DNA from: Anaerolineales bacterium
GTDB taxonomy: Bacteria > Chloroflexota > Anaerolineae > 4572-78 > J111
DNA: 64,000 nucleotides
Assembly (NCBI GenBank): GCA_020634855.1
Contig: JACKAU010000017.1
Location: forward strand, 114,564 to 178,563
Reading direction: 5' to 3'
Shown: piece by piece, positions 44,456-53,463 of the stretch
Layout of the letters: every line of letters starts with the position of its first letter
Position numbering within the stretch: the first letter of the stretch is position 1
Notes under the pieces: generated by a model
What the model saw: the letters and a program-made list of their open reading frames with translations, nothing else
Database searches by the model: none
What the model was told of the DNA's origin: nothing
Position numbers and translations under genes: made by a program

Positions 44456-44800
44456 ATGAGTACCGAAAAACGCGTAAGACGAATTTTCGAAAAGCTGCCG
44501 GAAACGTTTGTTCCTGAAAATGCGCAGGGGGTGAAGGCGACCATTCAATTTCATCTAACCGGCGATGGTAGTGGTGATTGGTTAGTATCCATCGCCGATG
44601 GCCGGGTTTTGGTCGAAGAACGCCAGATCGATAAGGCCGACTTGACGCTGACATTGAGCGCCGCCGACTATGCGGCTATCACCTCGGGCGAATCTAGTGC
44701 GATGATCCTGTACGCCTTGGGCCGAATTAAAGCGGACGGCAATCTATCTCTGGTGATGAAATTTCGAGAAATGTTTGATCCCAGCCGCGTCGATCAGTAG
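44456..44800 (+). CDS. SCP2 sterol-binding domain protein
   Basis: A 114-aa SCP2-fold protein, a hydrophobic-ligand carrier. Visible pattern: IQFHLTGDGSGDWLVSIADG, ADLTLTLSAADYAAITSGE and ALGRIKADGNLSLVMKF in pieces. The start follows TAAGGAG. A strong promoter precedes it. It is followed 83 nt later by manA, probably one transcript. In Chloroflexota such proteins may shuttle lipids. The ligand is unknown. Confidence 0.9.
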   Translation: MSTEKRVRRIFEKLPETFVPENAQGVKATIQFHLTGDGSGDWLVSIADGRVLVEERQIDKADLTLTLSAADYAAITSGESSAMILYALGRIKADGNLSLVMKFREMFDPSRVDQ

Positions 44801-44883
44801 TTCTTTCCAAGTGGCCGAACCTCCTGAGTTCCGACAGAACCAAATTTGCTTTAAATGCTATCCTAGGCCACAATGGGACCATT

Positions 44884-45894
44884 ATGAGTGATGCCATTTA
44901 CCCCTTGACCTTTTCACCCGTTTTTAGAAGCTATATTTGGGGCGGCCGTAACCTGGAAACCAAACTGGGGCGAACCATTCCGAACGGAATTGTGGCCGAA
45001 AGCTGGGAAATTTCAGGCCATCCCTCGTCGCCAACCAAAGTCGCCCAAGGGTTGTTCGTCGGTAAAACACTCATCGAAGTGATGGATATCTTGGGCCTTG
45101 ATCTGGTCGGCAGTCGCTCGCAGCAGATGTTGAAGCGTGGTAAATTTCCGCTGCTGATCAAGTTGCTCGATGCCAACCAGCCGCTCTCGGTGCAGGTTCA
45201 CCCTAAAGATGACTACGCTAATATCCATGAAAATGGCGAACTGGGCAAAACGGAAATGTGGTATATTCTTTATGCCAAACCGGGCGCTCATCTCATTTAT
45301 GGTCTCCGTTCAGGTGTCACACCGGAGTCGTTTCGAGAAAATTTGGAGGCCGGCACCTTAGAAACATGTTTGCATGAACTGCCGGTTGTGCCCGGCGACT
45401 CGGTTTTTATTCCCGCCGGGTCGATCCACGCCATTATGGATGGTATCGTGCTGGCCGAAATCCAACAAAACTCCGATACGACCTATCGGGTCTATGATTG
45501 GAACCGGGTTGACGCTGAAGGTAAATCCCGCCCGCTCCATGTCGATAAAGCTATCGATGTGACCAATTTTGAGCAAGTTGAGCCGGGGCCTTACCTGTCA
45601 GAGATGATCGATAAAAATGACCGTTTTCGCCATGAATTTATTACGCGCTGCCCCTATTTCAATGTGGAGCGGCTGAAATTTAGCGAGGGTACCCATACCT
45701 TTTCCGGCGAATGCGACGGCAGCACCTTTGAAATTTGGGGCGTCATGTCAGGCCGAGCTGTTGTGATATGGGACGACGGCAACCTAATGCCGCTCTCAGC
45801 CGTTCGTTTTGTGTTGTTGCCCGCCCAATTGGGCAAGTTTGAAATTGAGGTCACCGGTCCGGCGACCCTGCTACGCACCTACGTTCCGGAATAA
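44884..45894 (+). CDS. manA: Mannose-6-phosphate isomerase, type I
   Basis: A 336-aa zinc enzyme interconverting fructose-6-P and mannose-6-P. The cupin-like signature is QPLSVQVHPKDDYA (about 99-112, metal ligands Gln, His) with PAGSIHAIMDGIVLAEIQQNSD in pieces (His, Glu). It supplies mannose for glycans, consistent with the mannosyltransferase-like gene at 34973. A terminator follows. Confidence 0.94.
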   Translation: MSDAIYPLTFSPVFRSYIWGGRNLETKLGRTIPNGIVAESWEISGHPSSPTKVAQGLFVGKTLIEVMDILGLDLVGSRSQQMLKRGKFPLLIKLLDANQPLSVQVHPKDDYANIHENGELGKTEMWYILYAKPGAHLIYGLRSGVTPESFRENLEAGTLETCLHELPVVPGDSVFIPAGSIHAIMDGIVLAEIQQNSDTTYRVYDWNRVDAEGKSRPLHVDKAIDVTNFEQVEPGPYLSEMIDKNDRFRHEFITRCPYFNVERLKFSEGTHTFSGECDGSTFEIWGVMSGRAVVIWDDGNLMPLSAVRFVLLPAQLGKFEIEVTGPATLLRTYVPE

Positions 45895-45923
45895 TCTCCA
45901 CCACCTGTGTGGCCCAAAAATTT

Positions 45924-45957
45924 AACTCGCGAGTGGCTTGCAGTCTATCCGCGAGTT
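45924..45957 (+). terminator. Hairpin after manA
   Basis: AACTCGCG (45924-45931) pairs with CGCGAGTT (45950-45957), followed by TGATAATT. A moderate terminator candidate. Confidence 0.5.
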
Positions 45958-46003
45958 TGATAATTGGTATTAACTCCACTGACACACAGAGAAAAGAATA
46001 ACA

Positions 46004-47263
46004 ATGAATAAAGAACTAGAGACTAAGGGCAAAGCCGCCAAGAAGGCGGCCAGAATTTTGGCAAATCTAGACACAGCGACCAAAAATAAAGCGCTCGGCA
46101 TTATCGCCGAAACCATTATGGAGCGTGAGCCGATTATTTTGGGCGCCAATGACAAGGACATGGATGACGGCCGCGCCAACGGCTTGAGCGATGCTCTGCT
46201 GGATCGCCTGTTGCTCACCGCCCCCCGATTGGAGAGCATTGCCAAAGATGTAATCTCGATCATCAATTTGTCCGATCCGGTCGGCGAAGAGTTTGAGAGT
46301 AGCCGTATGCCCAATGGGTTGCAAGTGACCAAACGCCGTATCCCAATCGGCGTGGTTGGGGTCATTTATGAGAGCCGGCCCAATGTTACCATCGATATTT
46401 CGGCTCTCTGCCTCAAAAGTGGTAACGCCGCTATTTTGCGCGGCGGCAAAGAGTCGATTCACTCTAACCAAGCGCTGGCCGAAACGGTCCAGTTGGGTTG
46501 TAAAGCCGCCGGCTTACCGACCGAAACCATGCAGCTAATCGAATCGACCGACCGAGGCATGGTCAAGGAGATGTTGCGGGCCAGCGGGGTGATCGACATG
46601 ATTATTCCCCGAGGCGGGGCAGCCCTGCATCAATTTGCTATCGAGAACGCCACCGTGCCGGTGATTACGGGCGGAATCGGGGTGTGCCACGTTTATGTCG
46701 ACTCAGCGGCTGATTTTACTAAAGTTGTGCCTATCGTGGTCAACGCCAAGGTGCAGCGACCATCGGTCTGTAATGCGCTCGACACACTGCTGGTGCATCG
46801 CGCGGTTGCCCGCCAAATTTTGCCTCGCGTAGCCGATGCTCTGGCCGAACACAAGGTTGAAATTCGCTGCGAACCGCGTGCGATGGATATTTTGGAAGAT
46901 CACCCGGCGGTCAAGCCGGCCGGCCCCGAAGATTTCGATACGGAGTTTCTAGCCCTGGTGGCCGCCATTAAAGTCGTTGACGATGTGGCCGAAGCCATCG
47001 ACCACATCTACCAGCACAGCACCGGCCATACCGAAGCCATCATTAGCGAGGATTATTCCTCGGTGATGCGCTTCGTCAACGAGGTCAACTCGGCGGCGGT
47101 GATGGTCAATACCAGCACCCGCTTCAACGACGGCGGCCAGCTTGGTCTGGGCGCGGAAGTGGCGATCAGCACCCAGCCGCTCCATGCTCGGGGACCGATG
47201 GGGTTGAAAGAGTTGACCACCTATAAATGGATTGTTATGGGGACCGGGCAGACGCGCCCTTGA
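46004..47263 (+). CDS. proA: Gamma-glutamyl phosphate reductase
   Basis: A 419-aa aldehyde-dehydrogenase-superfamily enzyme of proline synthesis, reducing glutamyl phosphate to glutamate semialdehyde. Catalytic C256 lies in PSVCNALDTLLVH; VIYESRPNVTIDI and GRGGAALHQFA-like motifs are present. The ribosome site is weak. No proB is adjacent. The dispersed GGAGC repeat starts 10 bp after its stop. Confidence 0.96.
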   Translation: MNKELETKGKAAKKAARILANLDTATKNKALGIIAETIMEREPIILGANDKDMDDGRANGLSDALLDRLLLTAPRLESIAKDVISIINLSDPVGEEFESSRMPNGLQVTKRRIPIGVVGVIYESRPNVTIDISALCLKSGNAAILRGGKESIHSNQALAETVQLGCKAAGLPTETMQLIESTDRGMVKEMLRASGVIDMIIPRGGAALHQFAIENATVPVITGGIGVCHVYVDSAADFTKVVPIVVNAKVQRPSVCNALDTLLVHRAVARQILPRVADALAEHKVEIRCEPRAMDILEDHPAVKPAGPEDFDTEFLALVAAIKVVDDVAEAIDHIYQHSTGHTEAIISEDYSSVMRFVNEVNSAAVMVNTSTRFNDGGQLGLGAEVAISTQPLHARGPMGLKELTTYKWIVMGTGQTRP

Positions 47264-47272
47264 AAATTTATA

Positions 47273-47326
47273 GGAGCGACAAAGCTTGCTTGGTCACTTC
47301 CGATCAAAGCAGAGCTTTGATGCTCC
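47273..47326. repeat. Dispersed GGAGC repeat, copy 2
   Basis: GGAGCGACAAAGCTTGC...CAAAGCAGAGCTTTGATGCTCC, followed by AGGTTTTTACTTTC. It shares arms and flank TACTTTC with 55621-55669. Confidence 0.8.
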
Positions 47327-47357
47327 AGGTTTTTACTTTCATAGAGGAGAGGATTTT

Positions 47358-47840
47358 ATGGCTGACGACAAAAAAGCCCAGTTGAAGTCAAAGTTGACCG
47401 AAGCGAGAAACCAGTTGAAGGAACTGTTCAACGCCCTCAGCGAAGAACAGTTGACAACGCCGGTGATCACCGACGGTAATGAGTGGACGCCGATTAACGT
47501 TGTGTCTCATCTGGCTGAAAATGAGCGGGGCATGAGTATCCATATTTATAAAATTCGTAATGGCCGAGAAACTGTACCTGCGGGGTATGATGTCAACGAC
47601 TGGAATGCTGGCGTCAAGGATCGGATGGGGGCCCCTTCGCGGGCCGAACTGTTGGCTATGCTAGATGAAACCCGGGCCAAAACCCTGGAAGGTCTGGAGT
47701 CGATTGAGCCGCACGAGTGGGCGCTAACCGGTCGCCATCCGGTTGAGGGCATTATTACTATTGAGCAATATTTCGATGTCATTATCTCACACGATTTAGA
47801 TCATACTGCTGATATCAAAAAAGGGTTAGGGATGGCCTAA
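47358..47840 (+). CDS. DinB-like four-helix protein
   Basis: A 160-aa protein of the DinB/YfiT-like metal-binding four-helix group. It has LTEARNQLKELFNALSEEQL, NVVSHLAENERGMS, and HDLDHTADIKKGL with the usual His ligands. The start at 47358 follows GAGGAGAGG. Enzymatic role unknown; some relatives are thiol-dependent transferases. Confidence 0.85.
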   Translation: MADDKKAQLKSKLTEARNQLKELFNALSEEQLTTPVITDGNEWTPINVVSHLAENERGMSIHIYKIRNGRETVPAGYDVNDWNAGVKDRMGAPSRAELLAMLDETRAKTLEGLESIEPHEWALTGRHPVEGIITIEQYFDVIISHDLDHTADIKKGLGMA

Positions 47841-47890
47841 TGGCTTAAGCCGTGACAGCCCTGCCAGTACTATCACTGGCTCCGAAATAA

Positions 47891-47990
47891 GGCTGAGGCT
47901 AAGGCGAAGGCTAAGAAAAAGCACCTTTTAAGAGAGCAAGCCCACGTGGGCGGAATTTGTTGTTTCTCAGCCTTAGCCTCAGCCTTAGCC
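47891..47990. repeat. Inverted repeat of GGCTAAGG words
   Basis: The left arm GGCTGAGGCTAAGGCGAAGG... (47891-47918) and right arm TTTCTCAGCCTTAGCCTCAG... (47963-47990) pair at 24 of 28 positions. Each arm is four or five six-base words (GGCTGA, GGCTAA, GGCGAA). The gap 47841-48200 holds no gene. Confidence 0.85.
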
Positions 47991-48200
47991 TGCTAATGAC
48001 GAAATCTTGTTCATCTACCCACATATAGCCCCTCCATCAATTACCACCACAAAATATAGTATCCTCTTATTTTATTTGCTCACCCCAGAATTTTTATGTA
48101 TACTATTTATGGAAAGTCATAACCTGTCAATTATCCATAGCTAGGACTTAGAGGCGCTGGCCGCCGGTGAAGTCCGCTTAAACTACCGAGGCCCATTTTT

Positions 48201-50300
48201 ATGAAGCGCCCGGCAAAAATTAGGCCAAAACCCGTGTACGGTCTGGCTCGCTTGGTGGCGCTAGCCGGTTTGGTGATGCTGCTGGCAGCCTTAGTCGGCC
48301 CAACCCACTCGGCTCAGGCTAACCGAAACCTCCCCGTCGATCTCTCCTACAGCACCGAAACCACCTGGCTGCTGCCCGGCTTGCCCGATCTTAGCGCGGC
48401 GTCCGGCTACATTCCCCACAACTTTTCCCACGGCGAAGCGATTTTTCAAATCGGCGGTGAAACAATCCACGGTTTCCGGCCCGGCAAAGTCTACCCGGAA
48501 ATGTACATTCGCGATATCGCCTGGGGTATGGAAACGGCCCAATATTACTATCCTGACGAATACTTGCGTGAACCCATTGAGGCTTACCTCCGCCGCCAGT
48601 ATACTGCCGAAACCATCAGCCTCGACGGTGATTTTGGTGTCGTGGCGGGCGCCGGAGCCATCGGCGGGATTCTTACGCCCGACGGCCGGCGCAACAAGCA
48701 GACCATCACCACCGACGAAGAGACTAGCCTGATCCACGCCGCCTATCTTTACTACAACATGACCTACAACAGCGACTGGCTGCAAACGTCAATCAATGGC
48801 TTGCCTATCATCCAAAGGCTCAATCTGGCAGCCGACTGGCTCTATCGTTATCGGCTCGATCCGCAGTTGCAACTCCTTTGGCGCGGTCACACCACCGATT
48901 GGGGCGACGTCAAATTCGAGCGCGGGCCGGGCTATACCGACTACAACCCGGCGCAGGATCATCGCACGGCGTCTATTTACGATCAAGCTCTGGCTTACAT
49001 GGCTTTGTTGGAATTGGCCGAGATGAACGCGGCCGTCGGTGACACCGAGCGGGCCGACGGCTGGCAGGAAAAGGCCGAGGCACTCAAGAGCCAGACCAAT
49101 GAACTGCTTTGGCAGCCCGATAAGGATTTTTACCTGACCCACGCCCACATCACCCCGCTGGAGCACGATTTCGATGAGTCGGCGATGGTCAGCATCGCCA
49201 ATGCCCTGGCGGTTTACACCGGTTTGACCGATTTCGATCAGACCGAAGCCATTTTCGATAAGCTGGAGGCGGTTCGGCTGGCCGCCGGTGTCAACAAACC
49301 CGGTCTGTCCCTGTATCCCTTTTACCCCAATCAGTGGCCCGATCTTTTCTTCGATTACTCCGGGATGGGCTACGGCAATTACCAGAACGGCGGGGTGTGG
49401 GATTGGTGGGGCGGCGTTCAGATCCAAGCCGAGTTTCGGCGCGGCTTCTCTGAGGCCGGCCGCAGCCATCTTTTTCAGGTAGCTAACGATTGGCAAGATC
49501 ATCCCGGCAACATCATCGAGTGGCAGTCCAGCACCGATCCGCGCCATGAAGGTAGCCACTACTACAGCGCCGCCGCCGGAACGATGGGCAGCGCCATCAT
49601 CGAAGGCTTTTTTGGGGTGTCACTGACCGGCAGTGGTTTGACCCTCCAGCCGCGTCTGGGGCTGAACGACGGCTATATTCGGGTTTATCAAGCAGCCACC
49701 GACCGCTATGCGGCGTATACTTATGACTGGAATCAAGATATAACTCAACTGAACTATGGCACCAACGCGGCCGGAGTAGTGACGTTCAAACTGCTCAAGC
49801 TGCGCTCAGAGCAGGTCAGTCAAATCACCATCGACGGCAAATCGATTGACTTTAGCACTGAATCGGTTGGGCTGGATACTTTCATCGTTTTTAGCGCCCC
49901 GAGCGGGGAACACACTGTCGAGATCGTCAAAGGTCAGCCGGGAATTCAACCGGCGGCGTTAACTCTCCCCTCCGGACACGAGGGGCTAGCTGAGACTGAT
50001 AGCGACGGTGTTCCGGCCACACCTAGCATTGCTCCCAACGTAGCCGCCCCGCTTCAAAACGAAACGGACCAAACCGACCAGCCGCCGGCGCCTGATCCCG
50101 AACGTGAAGCCCAGTTGGCCGCCCTGGCCTATCGAGAGGCAAAACATCGCCACGATTTGCAGCTAGCCGCTATTCAAGTGGTTAGTGGCATTTTGGTGCT
50201 GGTCGTTTGTTTGACTCTCCTGTTTCTAGGGGTAGTCCGTCATCTGGTCCGCGTTAATTCTCCCAAACCTGTCCCAAAACAGACCCTCCGCAAACGATAG
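48201..50300 (+). CDS. Anchored (alpha/alpha)6 glycosidase-like protein
   Basis: A 699-aa exported protein. The signal segment is about 18-40 (ALVGPTHSAQA). A six-hairpin (alpha/alpha)6 barrel (about 60-475) has YIRDIAWGMETAQYY, WRGHTTDWGDVK, GGVWDWWGGVQIQ and Asp/Glu pairs (DWGD, DEETSLIHAAY) that could be catalytic. A C-terminal beta domain (about 490-585), a Pro/Asp linker, one membrane helix (about 655-678) and a basic tail follow. The closest style is glucoamylase/trehalase/GH-type debranching enzymes. The substrate is unknown. The SDR gene starts 10 bp later. Confidence 0.82.
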   Translation: MKRPAKIRPKPVYGLARLVALAGLVMLLAALVGPTHSAQANRNLPVDLSYSTETTWLLPGLPDLSAASGYIPHNFSHGEAIFQIGGETIHGFRPGKVYPEMYIRDIAWGMETAQYYYPDEYLREPIEAYLRRQYTAETISLDGDFGVVAGAGAIGGILTPDGRRNKQTITTDEETSLIHAAYLYYNMTYNSDWLQTSINGLPIIQRLNLAADWLYRYRLDPQLQLLWRGHTTDWGDVKFERGPGYTDYNPAQDHRTASIYDQALAYMALLELAEMNAAVGDTERADGWQEKAEALKSQTNELLWQPDKDFYLTHAHITPLEHDFDESAMVSIANALAVYTGLTDFDQTEAIFDKLEAVRLAAGVNKPGLSLYPFYPNQWPDLFFDYSGMGYGNYQNGGVWDWWGGVQIQAEFRRGFSEAGRSHLFQVANDWQDHPGNIIEWQSSTDPRHEGSHYYSAAAGTMGSAIIEGFFGVSLTGSGLTLQPRLGLNDGYIRVYQAATDRYAAYTYDWNQDITQLNYGTNAAGVVTFKLLKLRSEQVSQITIDGKSIDFSTESVGLDTFIVFSAPSGEHTVEIVKGQPGIQPAALTLPSGHEGLAETDSDGVPATPSIAPNVAAPLQNETDQTDQPPAPDPEREAQLAALAYREAKHRHDLQLAAIQVVSGILVLVVCLTLLFLGVVRHLVRVNSPKPVPKQTLRKR

Positions 50301-50310
50301 ACGCCCGGCT

Positions 50311-51096
50311 ATGAATCCAAGCAACCGTGTGGTAATTTTAACGGGAGCCACCCAGGGGATCGGGCGGGCCACGGCGCGAACGTTGGCGCAAGCGGGCTGC
50401 TTTTTAGTCCTGGCCGCCAGAACGCGTGAACCCCTTGACACGTTAGCCGCCGAACTCAACGCAGGGCCAACCCAGGCCGTCGCCATCCCCACCAATATGG
50501 GCGATACCGCTCAAGCCGCTAACTTGGTGCGAGCCACCGTCGAGACCTTTGGTCGGCTGGATGTCGTCATCAACAACGCGGCCCTTGGGGTGCGCGATGA
50601 GGTGGTTGATCTGAATGAGACCGAGGCTCGGCGGGTTATGGATGTCAACTACTTTGGCCCGGTCGCCCTTATCCAGGCGGCTATCCCTCATCTAAAAGCC
50701 AATCGTGAGGGGGGGCTAATCATCAATATCTCCTCAATTGTCGGTCGGCGGGCGATGCCGGGTATTGCCGGTTACTGCGCCAGTAAAGCCGCGTTGGAAA
50801 AGATGGCCGAGAGCCTGCGCATTGAACTTAAACGAGACAATATTCGTGTTAGCACAGTCTATCCCGGCGTCACCGCCACCCGCTTCAATGATCATTCGCT
50901 GGGCCGCAGCCAGTCCGGACGGGGGCGGCTGGCGGGCGTACCGCCGGAGCGCGCCGCCCAAACCATTCTCCGCACGATTCGCCACGAACGACGCGATGTC
51001 TTCGTCACGTTATTTGATCGCGCCTTTGTGACCGCCGGCGCCTTGTGGCCCTGGTTGATGGATCAGTTCTTGAGCCGGTATACCGGCCGCTCCTAA
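50311..51096 (+). CDS. Short-chain dehydrogenase/reductase
   Basis: A 261-aa classical SDR with the cofactor motif TGATQGIG (11-18), NNAALG, catalytic Ser in NISSIVG and YCASKAAL (Tyr-x3-Lys). A C-terminal extension (about 215-261) is hydrophobic, with a possible membrane-facing end. It starts 10 nt after the glycosidase stop, so they share a transcript. The substrate is unknown. Confidence 0.92.
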   Translation: MNPSNRVVILTGATQGIGRATARTLAQAGCFLVLAARTREPLDTLAAELNAGPTQAVAIPTNMGDTAQAANLVRATVETFGRLDVVINNAALGVRDEVVDLNETEARRVMDVNYFGPVALIQAAIPHLKANREGGLIINISSIVGRRAMPGIAGYCASKAALEKMAESLRIELKRDNIRVSTVYPGVTATRFNDHSLGRSQSGRGRLAGVPPERAAQTILRTIRHERRDVFVTLFDRAFVTAGALWPWLMDQFLSRYTGRS

Positions 51097-51480
51097 AAAG
51101 TGTCGTTATGAACCCTATCTTGCAATTTGAACTTCTGTCTGCTATATTAGGTGGTTGCAACACCAGAACCCCTTTGTTGACTCTAAATACCGTAAGCCCA
51201 TAAAATATCACATTATAACGTCATAACTTTATTGATTAACTCGCTACTTAACCACACCACGTATGACGGTCCGATCAGCCCCGTCATACCTCTTAAGAGC
51301 ATTCTTGGCAGTCTATCAAATTCGACTATCATCGGCTTACGTGCTATTTTTCATGCCCTATGCGCGTAGAACGTGACAGGGTTGGCTCAGCCTTGGCGGC
51401 TTCCAAGTACGCTCTTAAGGGCCTCTATTTCATTGAGTTATCTTATTTGCCGATTTTTCATCACCAAGCGGAGTAGATCA
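51097..51480. other. Intergenic gap, no gene seen
   Basis: 384 bp before the PAS kinase. A start at 51373 is possible for the kinase, but the segment 51373-51480 has no similarity. No strong hairpin. Confidence 0.4.
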
Positions 51481-53463
51481 ATGAACGGTCAAATAAAAAC
51501 AGATGCCCAAGTTCAGGAAGAATTGGCCTCTTTACGGTGTCGGGTCGATGAACTGGACCGAGCCAACCGGCAGCTTCGTCAGGAGATTGCCGAACAGCAA
51601 GAGACCATGAGTGATCTTCGCCGGCGAGAGTCCTTATGGCGCGCCTTACTGAAAGATTTGCCGATCGATTTTTGGGCGCGCGATCTCAACGAGCGGTTGA
51701 TCATCGAAAGTGATGTTAAAACGGAGGTTTGGGGTAACCTGATGAATAAAACCCTTGACGAGATCACGCACCTTGATCCGGCCACCGTTGAGCATTGGCG
51801 GCAAAATAACAAACGAGTGCTGACCGGTGAAACAATTACCGAAGAAATGGAGATGACCACCCCCTGTGGCGAGTGGAAATTTTTACGTAAGATTGCGGCG
51901 CCGATTTATGTTGAGGGCGAATTACAGGGTATCATGGGCGTCAATATCGACCTCACCGAGCGCCAACGTGCGGAAAAGGCTCTGAAAGAAAGCGAGGCGC
52001 GATTTAAATCATTATACGCCATGGTTCGGCTTATGTGCGATAATGTACCTGACATGGTTTGGGCTAAAGATTTAGACGAAAAGTTTATCTTTGCCAACCG
52101 GGCCACTTGTCAAAAATTGTTAAGCGCTACAGATACTGATGAGCCAATCGGTCAAACCCACCAATTCTTTGCCGATCGGGAAAGGAATGCCCATCCGGAT
52201 CAGCCGGCTTGGCATACCTTTGATGAAATCTGTATTACCTCCGATGAGATCGTTATGAAAACGCAGTGCCCGCAGCGATTTGATGAATTTGGTTATGCTG
52301 AGGGTAAATTTCTTTACCTGGATGTCTATAAAGCCCCATTTTGGAATGAATTAGGAGAAATGATTGGCACTGTTGGCTGTGGGCGGATTGTCACCCAAGA
52401 AAAGGAACGAGAAGCAGAACGCCAAAGAACCGAAGTCGAACTTCAGGAAATCAGAAAAAGATATGAGTTGGCCACTTCCGCCGGCCAAGTTTGGGTCTGG
52501 GATTGGAGTATGGATAACAAGCTTTTTAACTCCAGTTTGATAGCGGACCTGGGTTATGATCGACAAGATATCCAAAATGAACTAGACTTCTGGGACCAAA
52601 TTATTCATCCTGATGATCAGCCTTTCATCGAAACCGCGATAACCAATCATCTACACGGCATGACCGATCAATTCGAATATGAATATCGCATGCGCCCCAA
52701 AAATGGCGACTACCGTTGGTTTTTGACTCGGGGCAACGCCATTCGAGATGATGATGATCGCCCCATCCGGTTAATGGGGGTCACCACCGACATTACCAAA
52801 CAAAAGCAAGCTCGGCAGCAGCTTCAAGCTTCGCTCCAGGAAAAAGAGGTTCTGTTGCGTGAGGTTCATCATCGCGTCAAAAATAATCTGCAACTCATTT
52901 CAAGTTTGTTCGATCTGCAAATTGATTGTCTGGCCAATGATCAGGTGGTCAAAATTCTTGAAGAGTGTCAATCTCGAATTCAAGCAATGGCCCTGGTCCA
53001 CCAAACGTTATACTACTCCGAATATTTAAGTAGGATCAATAGTTCAGATTATCTCCACAATTTGGTCAATCAACTTCACGCCGTGTATGTCGGCCGTCTC
53101 AATAATATTTCACTCAATCTTGATATTCAGGATCTGAGTTTTCAAATCGATACGGCCCTCTATTGTGGGTTGATAATTAGTGAACTGGTCTCTAATGCCT
53201 TAAAACATGCCTTTCCCGATAACCAACCTGGCCGGATACAGATCCAGTTGCGCGCCGAAAAAAAACAGGTGACATTAATCGTGGCCGATAATGGCATTGG
53301 TTTTACGGCCGATCTGGATCGGATTCACCCGGAGTCGCTGGGGTTGTTATTGGTTGATACATTTGTCAAGCAGCTTGAAGGCGCCCTCGTCCAGCTTCCG
53401 GGTAAAGGCGCCATCTTTCAAATTTCATTCCCAAATTCCATTGAGCCGGAGCAGATTCTGTGA
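51481..53463 (+). CDS. PAS sensor histidine kinase, HisKA_2 type
   Basis: A 660-aa soluble kinase. A coiled-coil N-terminus (about 5-50) is followed by three PAS/PAC units (about 55-160, 170-305, 315-440; the third contains DWSMDNKLFNSSLIADLGY), then HisKA_2 with EVHHRVKNNLQLISSLFDLQ (H463/H464) and a HATPase_c domain ending with GLLLVDTFVKQLEG. The start at 51481 follows GGAG. The next gene starts inside this stop codon (GTGA), so it is translationally coupled to its partner. Confidence 0.94.
   Translation: MNGQIKTDAQVQEELASLRCRVDELDRANRQLRQEIAEQQETMSDLRRRESLWRALLKDLPIDFWARDLNERLIIESDVKTEVWGNLMNKTLDEITHLDPATVEHWRQNNKRVLTGETITEEMEMTTPCGEWKFLRKIAAPIYVEGELQGIMGVNIDLTERQRAEKALKESEARFKSLYAMVRLMCDNVPDMVWAKDLDEKFIFANRATCQKLLSATDTDEPIGQTHQFFADRERNAHPDQPAWHTFDEICITSDEIVMKTQCPQRFDEFGYAEGKFLYLDVYKAPFWNELGEMIGTVGCGRIVTQEKEREAERQRTEVELQEIRKRYELATSAGQVWVWDWSMDNKLFNSSLIADLGYDRQDIQNELDFWDQIIHPDDQPFIETAITNHLHGMTDQFEYEYRMRPKNGDYRWFLTRGNAIRDDDDRPIRLMGVTTDITKQKQARQQLQASLQEKEVLLREVHHRVKNNLQLISSLFDLQIDCLANDQVVKILEECQSRIQAMALVHQTLYYSEYLSRINSSDYLHNLVNQLHAVYVGRLNNISLNLDIQDLSFQIDTALYCGLIISELVSNALKHAFPDNQPGRIQIQLRAEKKQVTLIVADNGIGFTADLDRIHPESLGLLLVDTFVKQLEGALVQLPGKGAIFQISFPNSIEPEQIL

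Noticed and set aside
48789..49559. Minus-strand frame of 256 codons
   Set aside because: Shadow of the six-hairpin glycosidase gene; no ribosome site or domain.
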